This document shows, one piece after another, positions 42,713-52,220 of a DNA stretch of 64,000 nucleotides; positions within the stretch are counted from its first letter, which is position 1; each line of letters starts with the position of its first letter. The notes under the pieces are model-generated. The model was not told the DNA's origin. It saw only the letters and a list, made by a program, of their open reading frames with translations, and searched no databases. Location of the stretch: contig USPK01000002.1 in assembly GCA_900556465.1 (NCBI GenBank), forward strand, positions 3,789 through 67,788, given 5' to 3'. The stretch comes from an uncultured Prevotella sp. (GTDB taxonomy: Bacteria; Bacteroidota; Bacteroidia; Bacteroidales; Bacteroidaceae). A program made the position numbers and the translations under genes.

Positions 42713-43978
42713 ATGTTCGGACTGGTGGACTGTAATAATTTTTTCGTGAGCTGTGAGCGTGTCTTCGACCCCCGCTTGCTCGACTGCCCGGTCGTTGTCC
42801 TGTCGAACAACGACGGCTGCGTCGTGGCGTGCAGCAACGAGGCCAAGGCCATCGGCATACGCCGCGGCGTCCCCTTCTTCCGCCTGCGCCGGCTGGTCGA
42901 GGAGGGGAAGCTCCAGGTCCGGTCGGGCAACATGGCCCTCTACGGCGACATGTCGCGCCGCGTCATGTCCGTCATCCGCCGCTTCGTGCCGCGCATCGAG
43001 GTGTACAGCGTCGACGAGTGCTTCCTGGACCTCGACGGCATCGCCGCCCCCGAGGAACTCGGGCGCCAGTTGGCCGCCACCGTGCAACGCTGGACGGGCA
43101 TCCCGGTCAGTGTGGGCCTGGCGCCTACGAAAACGTTGGCCAAGGTGGCGAGCCGCTTCGCCAAGCGTTACCCGGGCTACCGCGGCTGCTGCCTTATCGA
43201 CACGGACGCGAAGCGTGTCAAGGCGCTTCGGCTCACAGACATCGGCGACGTCTGGGGCGTGGGGCGGCGCCACGTGGAGACGCTCCGCGCCCAGGGCGTG
43301 CAGACGGCTTGGGACCTCACCCAGTGGCGGCCCCAGCGCGTGAGGCGCGTGCTCGCCTTGCCCGGGCTCAACATGTGGCACGAGTTGTGGGGACGCTCCG
43401 TCATCGGGCTCGAGCCGAGCACGGCCCGTAAGAGTGTCACGTCGTCCCGTTCCTTCAAGTCGCCCCTTACGGACTACGAAGACTTGCGGGCAATGGTGGC
43501 CGACTTTGCCGACCACTGTGCCGACCGCCTGAGGCGCAACGGCGGCGCGGCCAGGCTCGTCACCACCTACATCCGTACGGACCGTTTCCGTCCCGACTTG
43601 CCGCAGTACGCCAACGCCGCGAGCGAGACGCTCGACGTGGCCACGAGCGACCTGCGCGAGTTGGTCGCCGCCGCCGTCCGCTGCCTGGAGCGCATCTACC
43701 GGCCCGGCTACGGCTACAAAAAAGCCGGCGTCACGCTGGGCGCCATAGAGAGCGACGGCGTGCAGGGCCACCTCTTCGACGGCGTAGACCGCCAGCGGCA
43801 GGAACGCTTGCTCGCCGCCATCGACCGCGTGCGCCAGAAAAACGGCCGCGACGCCTTGCGCGTGGCCTCGGCGGGCCGGGTGGAGGACGTGGCCCGGCGC
43901 GAATACCGCTCGCCCCGCTACACGACGGACTGGTCCGAGCTGATGGTGATTCACGTGGGGCACAAGCCCAAAGCATGA
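42713..43978 (+). CDS. umuC: UmuC, Y-family translesion DNA polymerase
   Basis: The 421-residue protein starts [20 protein letters not shown] with the Y-family palm Asp (LVDCNNFF), and contains [35 protein letters not shown] with the catalytic Asp-Glu, and [18 protein letters not shown]. The full length matches E. coli UmuC (422). It copies damaged DNA with low fidelity. Both genes are intact, without frameshift. The next gene is convergent and 21R copy 8 lies between. Confidence 0.96.
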   Translation: MFGLVDCNNFFVSCERVFDPRLLDCPVVVLSNNDGCVVACSNEAKAIGIRRGVPFFRLRRLVEEGKLQVRSGNMALYGDMSRRVMSVIRRFVPRIEVYSVDECFLDLDGIAAPEELGRQLAATVQRWTGIPVSVGLAPTKTLAKVASRFAKRYPGYRGCCLIDTDAKRVKALRLTDIGDVWGVGRRHVETLRAQGVQTAWDLTQWRPQRVRRVLALPGLNMWHELWGRSVIGLEPSTARKSVTSSRSFKSPLTDYEDLRAMVADFADHCADRLRRNGGAARLVTTYIRTDRFRPDLPQYANAASETLDVATSDLRELVAAAVRCLERIYRPGYGYKKAGVTLGAIESDGVQGHLFDGVDRQRQERLLAAIDRVRQKNGRDALRVASAGRVEDVARREYRSPRYTTDWSELMVIHVGHKPKA

Positions 43979-44017
43979 TTCGCCCGCGGGAGCCGCTCTC
44001 CCGGGACGGAAACGCAC

Positions 44018-44051
44018 GCAGCGCCTGCGGCCGGAGGGTTGCAGGCGCTGC
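44018..44051 (+). terminator. Hairpin after umuC
   Basis: GCAGCGCCTGC (44018-44028) pairs with GCAGGCGCTGC (44041-44051) around a 12-nt loop about 40 bp past the umuC stop. No T tract follows, so this is a weak terminator call. The rest of 43979-44331 is 21R copy 8 and otherwise unremarkable. Confidence 0.45.
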
Positions 44052-44218
44052 GCGTATGGTCCGCGGCGGCCGGGCGGCCGGGAGCTGTGGTGCCGGCCCG
44101 GGGCGGCGAGGCCGTCGCGGCAGGGGAGGGGAGCGTCCCGCCATTTCCCGCCGGCCGGGCCGTATGCCGCCTGCGGGGCGCACAGGCGGAGCGGCTGCCG
44201 CCGTTACGCGGCGCGAAC

Positions 44219-44281
44219 ACGGGCCTTAGCCCCGTAAAAACGAGCCTTAGCCCAGTTTTTACGGGGCTAAGGCTCGTTTCT
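44219..44281. repeat. 21R interspersed repeat, copy 8 (3 x 21 bp)
   Basis: Units start at 44219, 44240 and 44261. Units 2 and 3 form a perfect 14-bp hairpin, ACGAGCCTTAGCCC with GGGCTAAGGCTCGT, where the usual GGG/CCC has become GAG/CTC on both arms. TTTCT follows. It lies between the convergent umuC and GH2 genes. Confidence 0.9.
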
Positions 44282-44331
44282 GCCGGTTCAAGGGGCGGTC
44301 CGCCGGCCAAGGTGGCCGATGCGCGCCGCAC

Positions 44332-46851
44332 TTAGCGCCCCGGAATGAGCGGGACGATGGCCGGCTGGCTTTGCAGGACCAGTTCGGCCGAGGCCGGGCG
44401 CCGGACGCCCTCGCCGACGATGCTGGCCCGCACCACGATGCGGCCGGGGCGCGTGGTGGCGCGCAGCAGCACCGGCGCCGTGCCCCATTGCACCGCCCGC
44501 GGGTTGGTGAACGTCTCCGCGTTGGCCACGAGCTGGCCCTCGCCCGACACTTCAAAGCGGACCATGGAGTTGTTCAGCCGCTTGATGTTCCCGTTCTCGT
44601 CCGCTACGGCCGCCACGAGGGTCACTACGTCCGAGCCGTCGGCCCGCAGGGCCACGTCCTCGTCGTCCGCCCAGAGCAGCAGGCGCGTGGGGCGCCGGGC
44701 GGGGCTCACCTTGTGCGTGGCCACCACCTTCCCGTCCATGAGGCCCTCGGCCAGGAGGTAGGAGCCCGCGGCCTGGCCCGAACGGCAGCGCTGCTTGTCC
44801 TGCATCACGTTGAAGGCATTCGGGAAGACGATGACCGGTGAGGGCATGCCCGCCGAATCGGCCGGGCGGTGGTAGACGTAGGTGGGGCCGCCTTCGCCAC
44901 AGGTGAGGCGCACCTCGTCGCAGTTGCTGTAAACGGTGACGTCGGCCGGTGAGAAGGGCGTCATGGCGTTGGCGATGAAGACCATAGGCCCCGTCTCGGC
45001 CGGGAGTTGGCTGTTGGTGCGCGGCGGGCGCTGTGCGCGAAACATCTCGTAGGACAGCTTCGGCTGGCGGAAGGCGTCCATCAGGCCGCCGTAGAACGGG
45101 TCGGGGTGATAGCCGCGCTGGTGGTCGAAGGCGTGCCAGAGGCAGCCGCCCACGTGTTGCCGCGGCATCCGCCACAGGGCGTCGTAGCACGTGTACTGGT
45201 AGTCGGGCCGCGCGTAGCCTTTGGCCTGCACCAGCATGGGCACCTCGCCCCAGGCGCGACTGGCCCGGCTCGGCGAGTTGTGGGCCGACCAGTTGTCCAC
45301 ATTGTCGCCCCACTCGCGGGTGAAGTAGCAGGCGTCCGGCTCCATGGGCGGAATGGCCGTGAAACCGTCGCCGCCGGTGTAGGGATGGGCGTAGCGCACG
45401 GGGAAATAGCTGCTGCTGCGCGTGGCGGCGTCGCAGGCCATGTAGCAAGAGGGGTAGGGGTATTCGCTACGGACGATGTCGACAGCCTTGCGGGCGAAGT
45501 CGTCCGGGTAACCGGTCTCGTTGAGAATGGGCTCCCAGAGCCAGACGCTGGGATGGTTGCGGTCGCGGCGCACCATATTGCGGATGTCGCTGTAAACGTG
45601 CTCCGCAAATTCGGGCGCATTGTTCCAGAACTGCCAGCCTGGGGTGTTGACGATGACCAACAGGCCCAGTTCGTCGCAGGCGTCCATGAAGGCCGGGTCC
45701 TGCGGGTAGTGTGCGTTGCGGATGACGCGGAGGCCGGCGTCGCGCAGTTTCTTGGCGTCGCGCCAGTGGAGGCTGTTGGGCAGGGCGTTGCCCAGCACGG
45801 CGAAGTCCTGGTGGCGGTTGGCGCCGATGAGGGGCTCGTCGAAGGGCTTGCCGTTGAGCCAGAAGCCCTCCTGGCCGCGGAACTCGAAGCTGCGGATGCC
45901 GATGCGGCGCGTGTAGCCGTCGACGGTGTGTCCCTCCTGGTCCATGACGCGCACCTGCAGGCGGTAGAGGTAGGGACTGTCCGGCGACCAGAGCCGCGGC
46001 GACTTGACCGTCATTTCCTGCCTTACCGTGCGCGCCTTGCCTTGGCCCACGCTCAGCCGGCCTTTGACCGACTGGAGCGGGCGGCCCGCCGCGTCGCACA
46101 GCTCGTAGACGACTTGCCCGGAGAAGGAGCGGCCGGAGGCGTTGCGTACGTGGGCGGAGAGCAGGATGCGGGCCGAGCGCTCGGAGACGTCGTCGTAGGC
46201 CACGAAGAGGCCGCCCCCTGCCTCGACCGACTCGTAGTTGGGGTCGGTGATGTAGACGCGGTTGTGTACCAATAGCCAGCAGTCGCGGTAGATGCCGCCG
46301 CAGTAGGTGAAGTCCAGGTCGGCCTGCGGCTTTCCCGGCGGGTAGGACGGGTCGTCCGAGTTGTCGGCCCGGACGGCGATAACGTTTTCCTCTCCCGGCT
46401 TAAGGTAGGGCGTCAGGTCGGCTATGACCGGCAGGTAGCCGCCTGTGTGGGCCGCCACGCGGTGCCCGTTGAGCCACACCTCGGAGCGGCCCATGATGGC
46501 CTCGAAGTGCAGGAATATCTGCTTGCCCTGCCACTCGGGCTCGGCGACGAAGCGCTTGCGATACCACACCTCGCCCTGGTAGTTCAGGCCGCCGCTGGCT
46601 TCGGTCGGGAGAAGTTCGATGCCGTCCGGCAAGGCAACGCGGGCCCAGTCGCCGTCGTCGAAGCCGGGCTGCTCGGCGCCCGGCGCCGAGCCCTTGTAGA
46701 AGCGCCAGTCGGGATTCATATTGTAGGCCGTGCGGCCCGTACCGGGTAGGGCGTAGAAACCGGCGGTAGAGAACTGGGGCACGGCGGCGCTGAGCCGGCC
46801 CGCGGCGCAGCAGGCCACGAGGACAAGCAGAAGGGAAAGGAGGCGTTTCAT
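44332..46851 (-). CDS. GH2-family glycoside hydrolase (beta-galactosidase-like)
   Basis: The 839-residue protein has a signal peptide (MKRLLSLLLVLVACCAAGRLSAA). A GH2 sugar-binding domain has RFYKGSAPGAEQPGFDDGDWARVALPDGIE and LHFEAIMGRSEVWLNGHRVAAHTGGYLPV. The barrel carries LIGANRHQDFAVLGNALP, the acid/base motif WEPILNETGYPDD (about 442) and the nucleophile region CYFTREWGDNVDNWSAH (about 512). A C-terminal domain resembles DUF4982. It likely trims beta-galactosides from dietary or host glycans in the periplasm or at the surface. ATG 46851 was chosen because the signal peptide begins there; the open stretch upstream is not protein-like. Confidence 0.9.
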   Translation of the reverse strand: MKRLLSLLLVLVACCAAGRLSAAVPQFSTAGFYALPGTGRTAYNMNPDWRFYKGSAPGAEQPGFDDGDWARVALPDGIELLPTEASGGLNYQGEVWYRKRFVAEPEWQGKQIFLHFEAIMGRSEVWLNGHRVAAHTGGYLPVIADLTPYLKPGEENVIAVRADNSDDPSYPPGKPQADLDFTYCGGIYRDCWLLVHNRVYITDPNYESVEAGGGLFVAYDDVSERSARILLSAHVRNASGRSFSGQVVYELCDAAGRPLQSVKGRLSVGQGKARTVRQEMTVKSPRLWSPDSPYLYRLQVRVMDQEGHTVDGYTRRIGIRSFEFRGQEGFWLNGKPFDEPLIGANRHQDFAVLGNALPNSLHWRDAKKLRDAGLRVIRNAHYPQDPAFMDACDELGLLVIVNTPGWQFWNNAPEFAEHVYSDIRNMVRRDRNHPSVWLWEPILNETGYPDDFARKAVDIVRSEYPYPSCYMACDAATRSSSYFPVRYAHPYTGGDGFTAIPPMEPDACYFTREWGDNVDNWSAHNSPSRASRAWGEVPMLVQAKGYARPDYQYTCYDALWRMPRQHVGGCLWHAFDHQRGYHPDPFYGGLMDAFRQPKLSYEMFRAQRPPRTNSQLPAETGPMVFIANAMTPFSPADVTVYSNCDEVRLTCGEGGPTYVYHRPADSAGMPSPVIVFPNAFNVMQDKQRCRSGQAAGSYLLAEGLMDGKVVATHKVSPARRPTRLLLWADDEDVALRADGSDVVTLVAAVADENGNIKRLNNSMVRFEVSGEGQLVANAETFTNPRAVQWGTAPVLLRATTRPGRIVVRASIVGEGVRRPASAELVLQSQPAIVPLIPGR

Positions 46852-46923
46852 GGGATACATATATATTATAGGTGTAGCGCGGGGAAACGGGGGCGCCGAC
46901 ACCGGCCCGGACCCACGCGGAGC

Positions 46924-46931
46924 AAATGTAC
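46924..46931 (-). promoter_or_regulatory. -7 promoter element for the GH2 gene
   Basis: The minus strand reads TACATTTG, an exact TAnnTTTG match about 75 bp before the ATG. No -33 box at 19 bp. Confidence 0.5.
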
Positions 46932-47026
46932 GACATTTCGGTGGAATGCACCGCCCCGGCGGCGCGGAAATAGGGCCCGCCGGCACGCGTCGCGGCGTCG
47001 CGGCCGGCGAAACGGTAAAAGGTTTT

Positions 47027-47057
47027 TTTGCAGTATTGAAAAAATGTAGTACATTTG
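47027..47057 (+). promoter_or_regulatory. Promoter of the ompH-murI pair (TTTG-N19-TACATTTG)
   Basis: TTTG (47027-47030), a 19-bp spacer and TACATTTG (47050-47057) match both boxes and spacing of the Bacteroidetes promoter. The leader would be about 35 nt. Confidence 0.8.
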
Positions 47058-47097
47058 CAACCGTACCTATTCCGACCTTTGTACGATTACCGAATCC

Positions 47098-47619
47098 ATG
47101 AAGCAATTCTTTTTCCACCTTTGCTGGGTGGTGGCGGCCTGTCTTGCGCCGCTCGCGGTCCAGGCGCAGGCCCGCTACGGCTGTCTGCGTTACGACTCCG
47201 TGCTGCACGCCATGCCCGAATATGCCGAGGCGCAGGCACAAATCAAGCAACTGCGCGAGAAGTTCGTACTCGAGGCGAACTACAACGAGATGTCGTTCAA
47301 ACGAATGTTTGCCGAGTTCCTGCAGGGACAGAAGGACTTCCCGCAGAACATCTTGCTGAAGCGGCAGCGCGACTTGCAGGACGAGTTGGAAAAGGGCCTG
47401 GCCTTCCGGCGCGAGGCCGACAGCCTGCTCGTAGAGGCCGCCGCCGAAATAGAAGCACCCGTGCGGAGCAAGCTCGACGCGGCCATCGAAGCCGTCGGCA
47501 CGGAGCGCGGCTACGACCTGGTGGTGAACCTCGACGAACGCACCTGCCTCTTCCTGCGACCGGCCCAGACGGAAGACATCACGCGCTACGTCTGGCAGAA
47601 ACTATACCCGCAACCCTGA
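47098..47619 (+). CDS. OmpH/Skp-family periplasmic chaperone
   Basis: The 173-residue protein has a signal peptide (MKQFFFHLCWVVAACLAPLAVQAQA), then RYGCLRYDSVLHAMPEYAEAQAQI, a long helical and charged middle part typical of the Skp tentacles, and ends FLRPAQTEDITRYVWQKLYPQP. Skp-family proteins hold unfolded outer-membrane proteins in the periplasm. It is shorter in charge pattern than E. coli Skp but has the OmpH layout. It is 43 bp before murI, a pairing common in Bacteroidetes. Confidence 0.85.
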   Translation: MKQFFFHLCWVVAACLAPLAVQAQARYGCLRYDSVLHAMPEYAEAQAQIKQLREKFVLEANYNEMSFKRMFAEFLQGQKDFPQNILLKRQRDLQDELEKGLAFRREADSLLVEAAAEIEAPVRSKLDAAIEAVGTERGYDLVVNLDERTCLFLRPAQTEDITRYVWQKLYPQP

Positions 47620-47662
47620 GCGGAAGGCCCCAAGCGCCTATCGCTATAAAGCAGACTTCTCC

Positions 47663-48532
47663 ATGAACATTTCTCCATCCGAAGTGCCGGCTGCGGCGCC
47701 GGCCGATACGCGGAGTCGCGGCCCGGTGGGCATCTTCGATTCCGGTTACGGCGGCCTGACCATCCTGCGACAGATTCGCCAGCTCCTGCCCCAGTTCGAC
47801 TATCTCTACCTCGGCGACAACGCCCGCGCGCCCTATGGCACCCACTCCTTTGAAGTAATCTACCGCTACACGCTCGAGGCCGTCGAGGCCCTCTTCCGGC
47901 GGGGCTGTCCGCTGGTCATACTGGCCTGCAACACGGCCTCGGCCAAGGCCCTGCGCACCATACAGCAGCGCGACCTGGAGCGGCTGGGCGGCAACCGCCG
48001 CGTACTGGGCGTCATCCGCCCGACCGTGGAAGTGGTCAGCAAGCTGACGAAGTCGCGCCACGTGGGTATTCTGGCGACGGCCGGGACTATCAACTCGGGC
48101 TCCTACACCTTGGAACTGCACAAGATAGCCCCTGACATTGTCGTCACGGGCCAGGCCTGTCCCATGTGGGTGCCGCTCGTGGAGAACTACGAGTTCGACT
48201 CGCCCGGCGCGGACTATTTCGTCCGCAAGCGCATCGAGGGCATTCTGCGCCTGGACCCTGAGATTGACACGTTGGTCTTGGGTTGTACGCACTACCCGTT
48301 GCTCATGAACAAGATAGTCAAGTACACGCCGCCCGGGGTGCGCATCGTGCCGCAGGGCGAATACGTGGCGGCCAGCCTGGGCGACTACCTGCAGCGTCAC
48401 CCCGAGATGGCCGTGCGCCTGACCACGGGCGGGCACTGCCACTACCTGACGACGGAGAGCGCGGAAAAGTTCCGCGAGAGCGCCGCCCTGTTCATGCACG
48501 AACCGGTAGAGGTGGAGCACATCGACCTGTAA
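47663..48532 (+). CDS. murI: Glutamate racemase
   Basis: The 289-residue protein starts MNISPSEVPAAAPADTRSRGPVGIFDSGYGGLTILRQIR. It has the active-site cysteines in LACNTASAKAL and VLGCTHYPLL, plus GTHSFEVIYRYTLEAV. It makes D-glutamate for peptidoglycan. The N-terminus is longer than in most relatives by about 20 residues; the next Met is too far in to be the start. It follows ompH and precedes an epimerase gene 26 bp later. Confidence 0.95.
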   Translation: MNISPSEVPAAAPADTRSRGPVGIFDSGYGGLTILRQIRQLLPQFDYLYLGDNARAPYGTHSFEVIYRYTLEAVEALFRRGCPLVILACNTASAKALRTIQQRDLERLGGNRRVLGVIRPTVEVVSKLTKSRHVGILATAGTINSGSYTLELHKIAPDIVVTGQACPMWVPLVENYEFDSPGADYFVRKRIEGILRLDPEIDTLVLGCTHYPLLMNKIVKYTPPGVRIVPQGEYVAASLGDYLQRHPEMAVRLTTGGHCHYLTTESAEKFRESAALFMHEPVEVEHIDL

Positions 48533-48558
48533 GCCTTCATCCCTGAAAGCCAGACTTC

Positions 48559-49581
48559 ATGCAACTGCAAAATAAGCAAATACTCATTACGGGAGCCAGC
48601 GGCTTCATCGGCAGTCACCTCGTGGAGCGTGCGCTGGCCGAAGGCGCCACGGCCTGGGCGGCCGTGCGGCCGACGAGTAGCCGCCGCTACCTCACCGACC
48701 CGCGCATTCGCTTCGTCGAGTTAGACCTGAGCGACGACGACCGGCTGCGCGCCCAGCTGGAGCAGCATCGGGCGCAACACGGCGCGTGGGACTACGTCGT
48801 CCATGCCGCCGGCGCGACAAAGTGCCGCTGCGAGGCCGACTTCTTCCGCACCAACACGGAGGGGACCCTACGCCTGGCCCGCCTGCTCGTAGCGACCGGA
48901 GCCCTGCGCGGCCGCTTTGTCTTCATCAGCTCGCTCAGCGTGTGCGGCCCGATACACGAGGCCGACGGCGGCCTTATCGGCGAGGCCGACGAGCCCCGGC
49001 CCGACACGGCCTACGGCAGGAGCAAGCTCGAGGCGGAGCGGGGCCTGGCCCTGCTCGACCAGGCGCCGGACTACGTCGTGCTGCGCCCGACGGGCGTCTA
49101 CGGTCCTCGCGAACGCGACTACTATCTGATGGCCAAAAGCATTGCCCGCCACGTGGACTTCTCCGTAGGCTGGCGGCCGCAGACCCTGACGTTCATCTAC
49201 GTGGCCGACTTGGTCGAGGCCGCCTTCCTGGCCCTGGAGCGCGGAGAAAGCGGGCGCGCTTATTTCCTGACTGACGGCGCGGCCTATCGCTCAAGGGACT
49301 TTTCCGACCTCCTTAGCCGCGCCATCGGCGTCCGTCGGGTGCTTCACATCAAGGCGCCGCTCTGGCTGCTGCGCGCCGTGTGCGCTGTCGTCGGCGGCTG
49401 GGCCGGGCTCACGGGGCGTACGGCCACGCTCAACATGGACAAATACCGCATCATGAAACAACGCAACTGGCAGTGCGACATCAGGCCCGCCCGCCATGAG
49501 CTCGGGTACACGCCGCGTTACCCCTTGGCCCGCGGCGTCGCCGAGACGGTTGCCTGGTACAAGAAAGAACAATGGATTTGA
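48559..49581 (+). CDS. NAD-dependent epimerase/dehydratase
   Basis: The 340-residue extended SDR has a Rossmann motif, ILITGASGFIGSHLVERAL, an active-site YGRSK with Ser in FISSLSVCG, and VLRPTGVYGPRERDYYLM. The substrate is not readable; possibilities are nucleotide sugars or lipid intermediates. The C-terminal part has hydrophobic residues (LWLLRAVCAVVGGWAGL) that may associate with membrane, suggesting a lipid-related substrate. The last 10 bp overlap the start of the PAP2 gene, so the two are translationally coupled. Confidence 0.88.
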   Translation: MQLQNKQILITGASGFIGSHLVERALAEGATAWAAVRPTSSRRYLTDPRIRFVELDLSDDDRLRAQLEQHRAQHGAWDYVVHAAGATKCRCEADFFRTNTEGTLRLARLLVATGALRGRFVFISSLSVCGPIHEADGGLIGEADEPRPDTAYGRSKLEAERGLALLDQAPDYVVLRPTGVYGPRERDYYLMAKSIARHVDFSVGWRPQTLTFIYVADLVEAAFLALERGESGRAYFLTDGAAYRSRDFSDLLSRAIGVRRVLHIKAPLWLLRAVCAVVGGWAGLTGRTATLNMDKYRIMKQRNWQCDIRPARHELGYTPRYPLARGVAETVAWYKKEQWI

Positions 49582-50534
49582 ATCTCCTGGAACACCTGCC
49601 CCGCCGCACCGGCATGCTCGGCGTGGAAAAGGTCACGCTGGCCTACACCCTGTTCACGGCGCTCCTGGTCCTGTTGCTGTGGGGGCGGATGACGGACCCC
49701 GGCCTGCTGATGTACGGGCGCGTACTCATCTTGTCCGGCCTCGTGGCCACGCGCGTTATCTATCTGTGGATGCCCACCCGGGGCACGCTCCTGCTGCGCT
49801 ATCTCTATCCCCTCTCGCTCCTGGCCTATTGGTATCCCGATACGTACGAGTTCTGCCAGCTCTTCGGCAATCTCGACCACGTCTTTGCCCGGGCGGACCA
49901 GACCCTGTTCGGCTGCCAGCCGGCCCTGCTTTTCTTCCGCCTTCTGCCTGGGAAAGTGTGGAGCGAGCTGTTCCATCTGGGCTACTTCTCCTATTATCCG
50001 CTCATCGCCCTTACGGTGCTGGCGCCGCTCTTTACGAACCGCAGCCTCTTCGGCCGCACGGCGTTCGTCGTCCTCCTCTCCTTCTTCTTCTATTACCTCA
50101 TCTACCTCTTTCTGCCCGTAGCCGGGCCGCAATACTACTTCCACGCCGTGGGGCTGGACGCCGTGCAGGCCGGCCACTTCCCGGCCGTGGGCGACTGGTT
50201 CCGCTTCCACACGGAGCTGGGCCCTTCGCCGACGCCCAGCGGCCTGTTCCGCAACCTGGTGGAAGCCACGCAGGCCAGCGGCGAACGGCCCACGGCCGCC
50301 TTTCCCTCGTCGCACGTGGGCGTGAGCACTATCCTGATGCTGCTGCTCTGGCGCAACCGCCGCACGCTCATGCTGGCCGTCGCGCCGCTCTACGTCCTGC
50401 TGTGTGCCAGCACAGTCTACATCGAGGCGCACTACCTGATTGACGTCTTCGGCGGCTGGGCCACGGCTTTCCTCTTCTATTGGCTGACCAACCGTCTCTA
50501 TCCCTACTTCGAGAAAAATAACGTTTATCCATAA
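49572..50534 (+). CDS. PAP2-superfamily membrane phosphatase/transferase
   Basis: The 320-residue membrane protein has about six hydrophobic segments and PAP2-type catalytic motifs TAAFPSSHVGVSTI and IEAHYLIDVFGGW; a KxxxxxxRP-like motif is less clear (GERP near). The superfamily includes lipid phosphatases and inositolphosphorylceramide-type synthases. Overlap with the epimerase gene suggests they work on the same membrane lipid or glycolipid. Function beyond the superfamily is inference. A C1 peptidase gene follows 11 bp later. Confidence 0.85.
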   Translation: MDLNLLEHLPRRTGMLGVEKVTLAYTLFTALLVLLLWGRMTDPGLLMYGRVLILSGLVATRVIYLWMPTRGTLLLRYLYPLSLLAYWYPDTYEFCQLFGNLDHVFARADQTLFGCQPALLFFRLLPGKVWSELFHLGYFSYYPLIALTVLAPLFTNRSLFGRTAFVVLLSFFFYYLIYLFLPVAGPQYYFHAVGLDAVQAGHFPAVGDWFRFHTELGPSPTPSGLFRNLVEATQASGERPTAAFPSSHVGVSTILMLLLWRNRRTLMLAVAPLYVLLCASTVYIEAHYLIDVFGGWATAFLFYWLTNRLYPYFEKNNVYP

Positions 50535-50545
50535 TCCCTTTACCC

Positions 50546-51943
50546 ATGAAAAGAGTTCTACTCACCCTGTTGCTGGCGGCTCCGGCCGCCCTGCTGCCGG
50601 CCCAGGTGGGCCCCGGCGGCATCACGGACGAAATGCTCAAGGAGATACGCGCCGCCCAGCCCTCCGGTGCGGCCGACCGCGCCCTGCGTAACGCCCTGAA
50701 CGGAACCAGTATCAACAAGCTCGCCACCACGGCCGACAATCCCAGCGCGCAAGACACGTATTTCTCGAACCGTGTCGAGAGCAAGGGCATCACGGACCAG
50801 AAGTCCTCGGGCCGTTGCTGGCTTTTCTCGGGCCTTAACGTGATGCGGGCCAAGATGATTGCCCGTTACGGCCTGGGCGACTTCCGCTTCTCGCAGGCCT
50901 ACAACTTCTTCTACGACCAACTGGAGAAGTCGAACCTCTTCCTCCAGGCCGTCATCGACAACGCCGCCAAGCCCATGGACGACCAGTTGGTGGAGTGGCT
51001 CTTCCAGCATCCGTTGAGCGACGGCGGCACCTTCTGCGGCGTGCAGGACGTCGTGACGAAATACGGCGTAGTCCCCGCCGAAGTGATGCCCGAGAGCTAC
51101 AGCGCCAACAATACGGCGAAGATGGCCGAACTCATCTCGCTCAAGCTGCGCCAGTACGGCCTTGAGCTGCGCGACGCCGTGGCCAAAGGCACGGCCGAGG
51201 CGGACGTGCAGCGCCGCAAGACGGAGATGCTCGGCACGGTCTACCACATCCTGGCCGTATGTCTGGGCGAACCGCCCGCCGAGTTCACGTGGACGCGCCG
51301 CGACGCCAGCGGCAAGCCCGTAGAGACCAAGCGCTACACCCCACTCTCCTTTTACAAGGAGTATGTCGGCGTAGACCTGAAGAATGACTACGTGATGCTC
51401 ATGAACGACCCCTCGCGTCCGTTCCATAAGACCTACACCATCGACATGGACCGCCACAGCTACGACGGTAAGCAGTGGACCTTCCTCAACTTGCCCATCG
51501 ACGAAATCAAGCAGATGGCCATCGCCTCCATTAAGGACAGCACGATGATGTACTTCAGCTGCGACGTCGGCAAGTATTACGACAGCAGCACCGGCGTGCT
51601 CTCGCTCGACAACTACGACTACGCCTCGCTCTTCGATACGGACTTCCCCATGAGCAAGGCCGACCGCATCCGCACGTTCGCTTCCGCTTCCTCCCACGCC
51701 ATGACCCTGATGGCCGTAGACCTTGACGCCGACGGCCGGCCTACGAAGTGGATGGTCGAGAACTCGTGGGGCCCCTCGGCCGGTTATCAGGGCCACCTCA
51801 TCATGACGGACGAGTGGTTCAACGAGTACATGTTCCGCCTCGTCGTCGAGCGGAAGTACGTCCCCGCCGCCACGCTCAAGCTCCTCGACCAGGAGCCCGT
51901 CCTGCTGCCCGCCTGGGACCCCCTCTTCGCCCCCGAGCAGTAA
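50546..51943 (+). CDS. C1-family aminopeptidase (bleomycin hydrolase-like), exported
   Basis: The 465-residue peptidase has a signal peptide (MKRVLLTLLLAAPAALLPAQVG). The catalytic Cys is in KSSGRCWLFSGLNVMRAK (about 91), the His in SASSHAMTLMAVDLD and the Asn in KWMVENSWGPSAG, the PepC/bleomycin hydrolase layout. These enzymes trim N-terminal amino acids from peptides; cytosolic relatives form hexamers. Export would place it in the periplasm to process peptides taken from outside. An intrinsic terminator follows the stop. Confidence 0.93.
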   Translation: MKRVLLTLLLAAPAALLPAQVGPGGITDEMLKEIRAAQPSGAADRALRNALNGTSINKLATTADNPSAQDTYFSNRVESKGITDQKSSGRCWLFSGLNVMRAKMIARYGLGDFRFSQAYNFFYDQLEKSNLFLQAVIDNAAKPMDDQLVEWLFQHPLSDGGTFCGVQDVVTKYGVVPAEVMPESYSANNTAKMAELISLKLRQYGLELRDAVAKGTAEADVQRRKTEMLGTVYHILAVCLGEPPAEFTWTRRDASGKPVETKRYTPLSFYKEYVGVDLKNDYVMLMNDPSRPFHKTYTIDMDRHSYDGKQWTFLNLPIDEIKQMAIASIKDSTMMYFSCDVGKYYDSSTGVLSLDNYDYASLFDTDFPMSKADRIRTFASASSHAMTLMAVDLDADGRPTKWMVENSWGPSAGYQGHLIMTDEWFNEYMFRLVVERKYVPAATLKLLDQEPVLLPAWDPLFAPEQ

Positions 51944-51971
51944 GTGCGGCGCACGTTTCAGCCCCCATTCC

Positions 51972-52006
51972 GTCCCGGTCAGCCGCCGCTGTCCGGGACT
52001 TTTTTT
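51972..52006 (+). terminator. Intrinsic terminator of the C1 peptidase gene
   Basis: GTCCCGG (51972-51978) pairs with CCGGGAC (51993-51999) around a 14-nt loop and runs into seven Ts (52000-52006), about 30 bp past the stop. Confidence 0.85.
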
Positions 52007-52010
52007 GTCC

Positions 52011-52186
52011 GGCGTCAGGGCCCGTTCCCGCCGCGGCAGTGGGGCGCGCTACGGGGCTAAGGCCAGTTTTTACGGGAATAGGGCCAGTTTTTACGGGCCT
52101 TAGCCCCGTCTCCCGGCCGACTGTCGGCGTGCGGCGCGGCCCTGTCCGGAGCGGCCGGGGCCCAGGCGGACGGACGCGGCGGCCGG
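52011..52186. repeat. 175-bp direct repeat, left copy (contains 21R copy 9)
   Basis: This segment is nearly identical to 55296-55470, with only scattered substitutions. It includes GGCGTCAGGGCCCGTTC, the whole of 21R copy 9, the tail CGACTGTCGGCGTGCGG and CGGAGCGGCCGGGGCCCAGG. The two copies are direct repeats that flank the C10 peptidase and the lipoprotein. Confidence 0.9.
52051..52113. repeat. 21R interspersed repeat, copy 9 (3 x 21 bp)
   Basis: Units start at 52051, 52072 and 52093 with CTAAGG, AATAGG and CCTTAG boxes. Units 1 and 3 are inverted and can pair over about 14 bp around unit 2. The linkers are AGTTTTT. Confidence 0.92.
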
Positions 52187-52220
52187 TTTTCCGGCTTTGT
52201 AAAAATAATGTAAGAGTTAT

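Noticed and set aside
46852..47250. Extending the GH2 gene upstream to 47250
   Set aside because: The signal peptide begins at 46851; the extra residues run through the divergent promoter region.
48559..50534. Calling the epimerase/PAP2 pair a sphingolipid or inositol-lipid pathway
   Set aside because: No synthase, serine palmitoyltransferase or inositol phosphate gene is nearby, and motifs do not decide the substrate.
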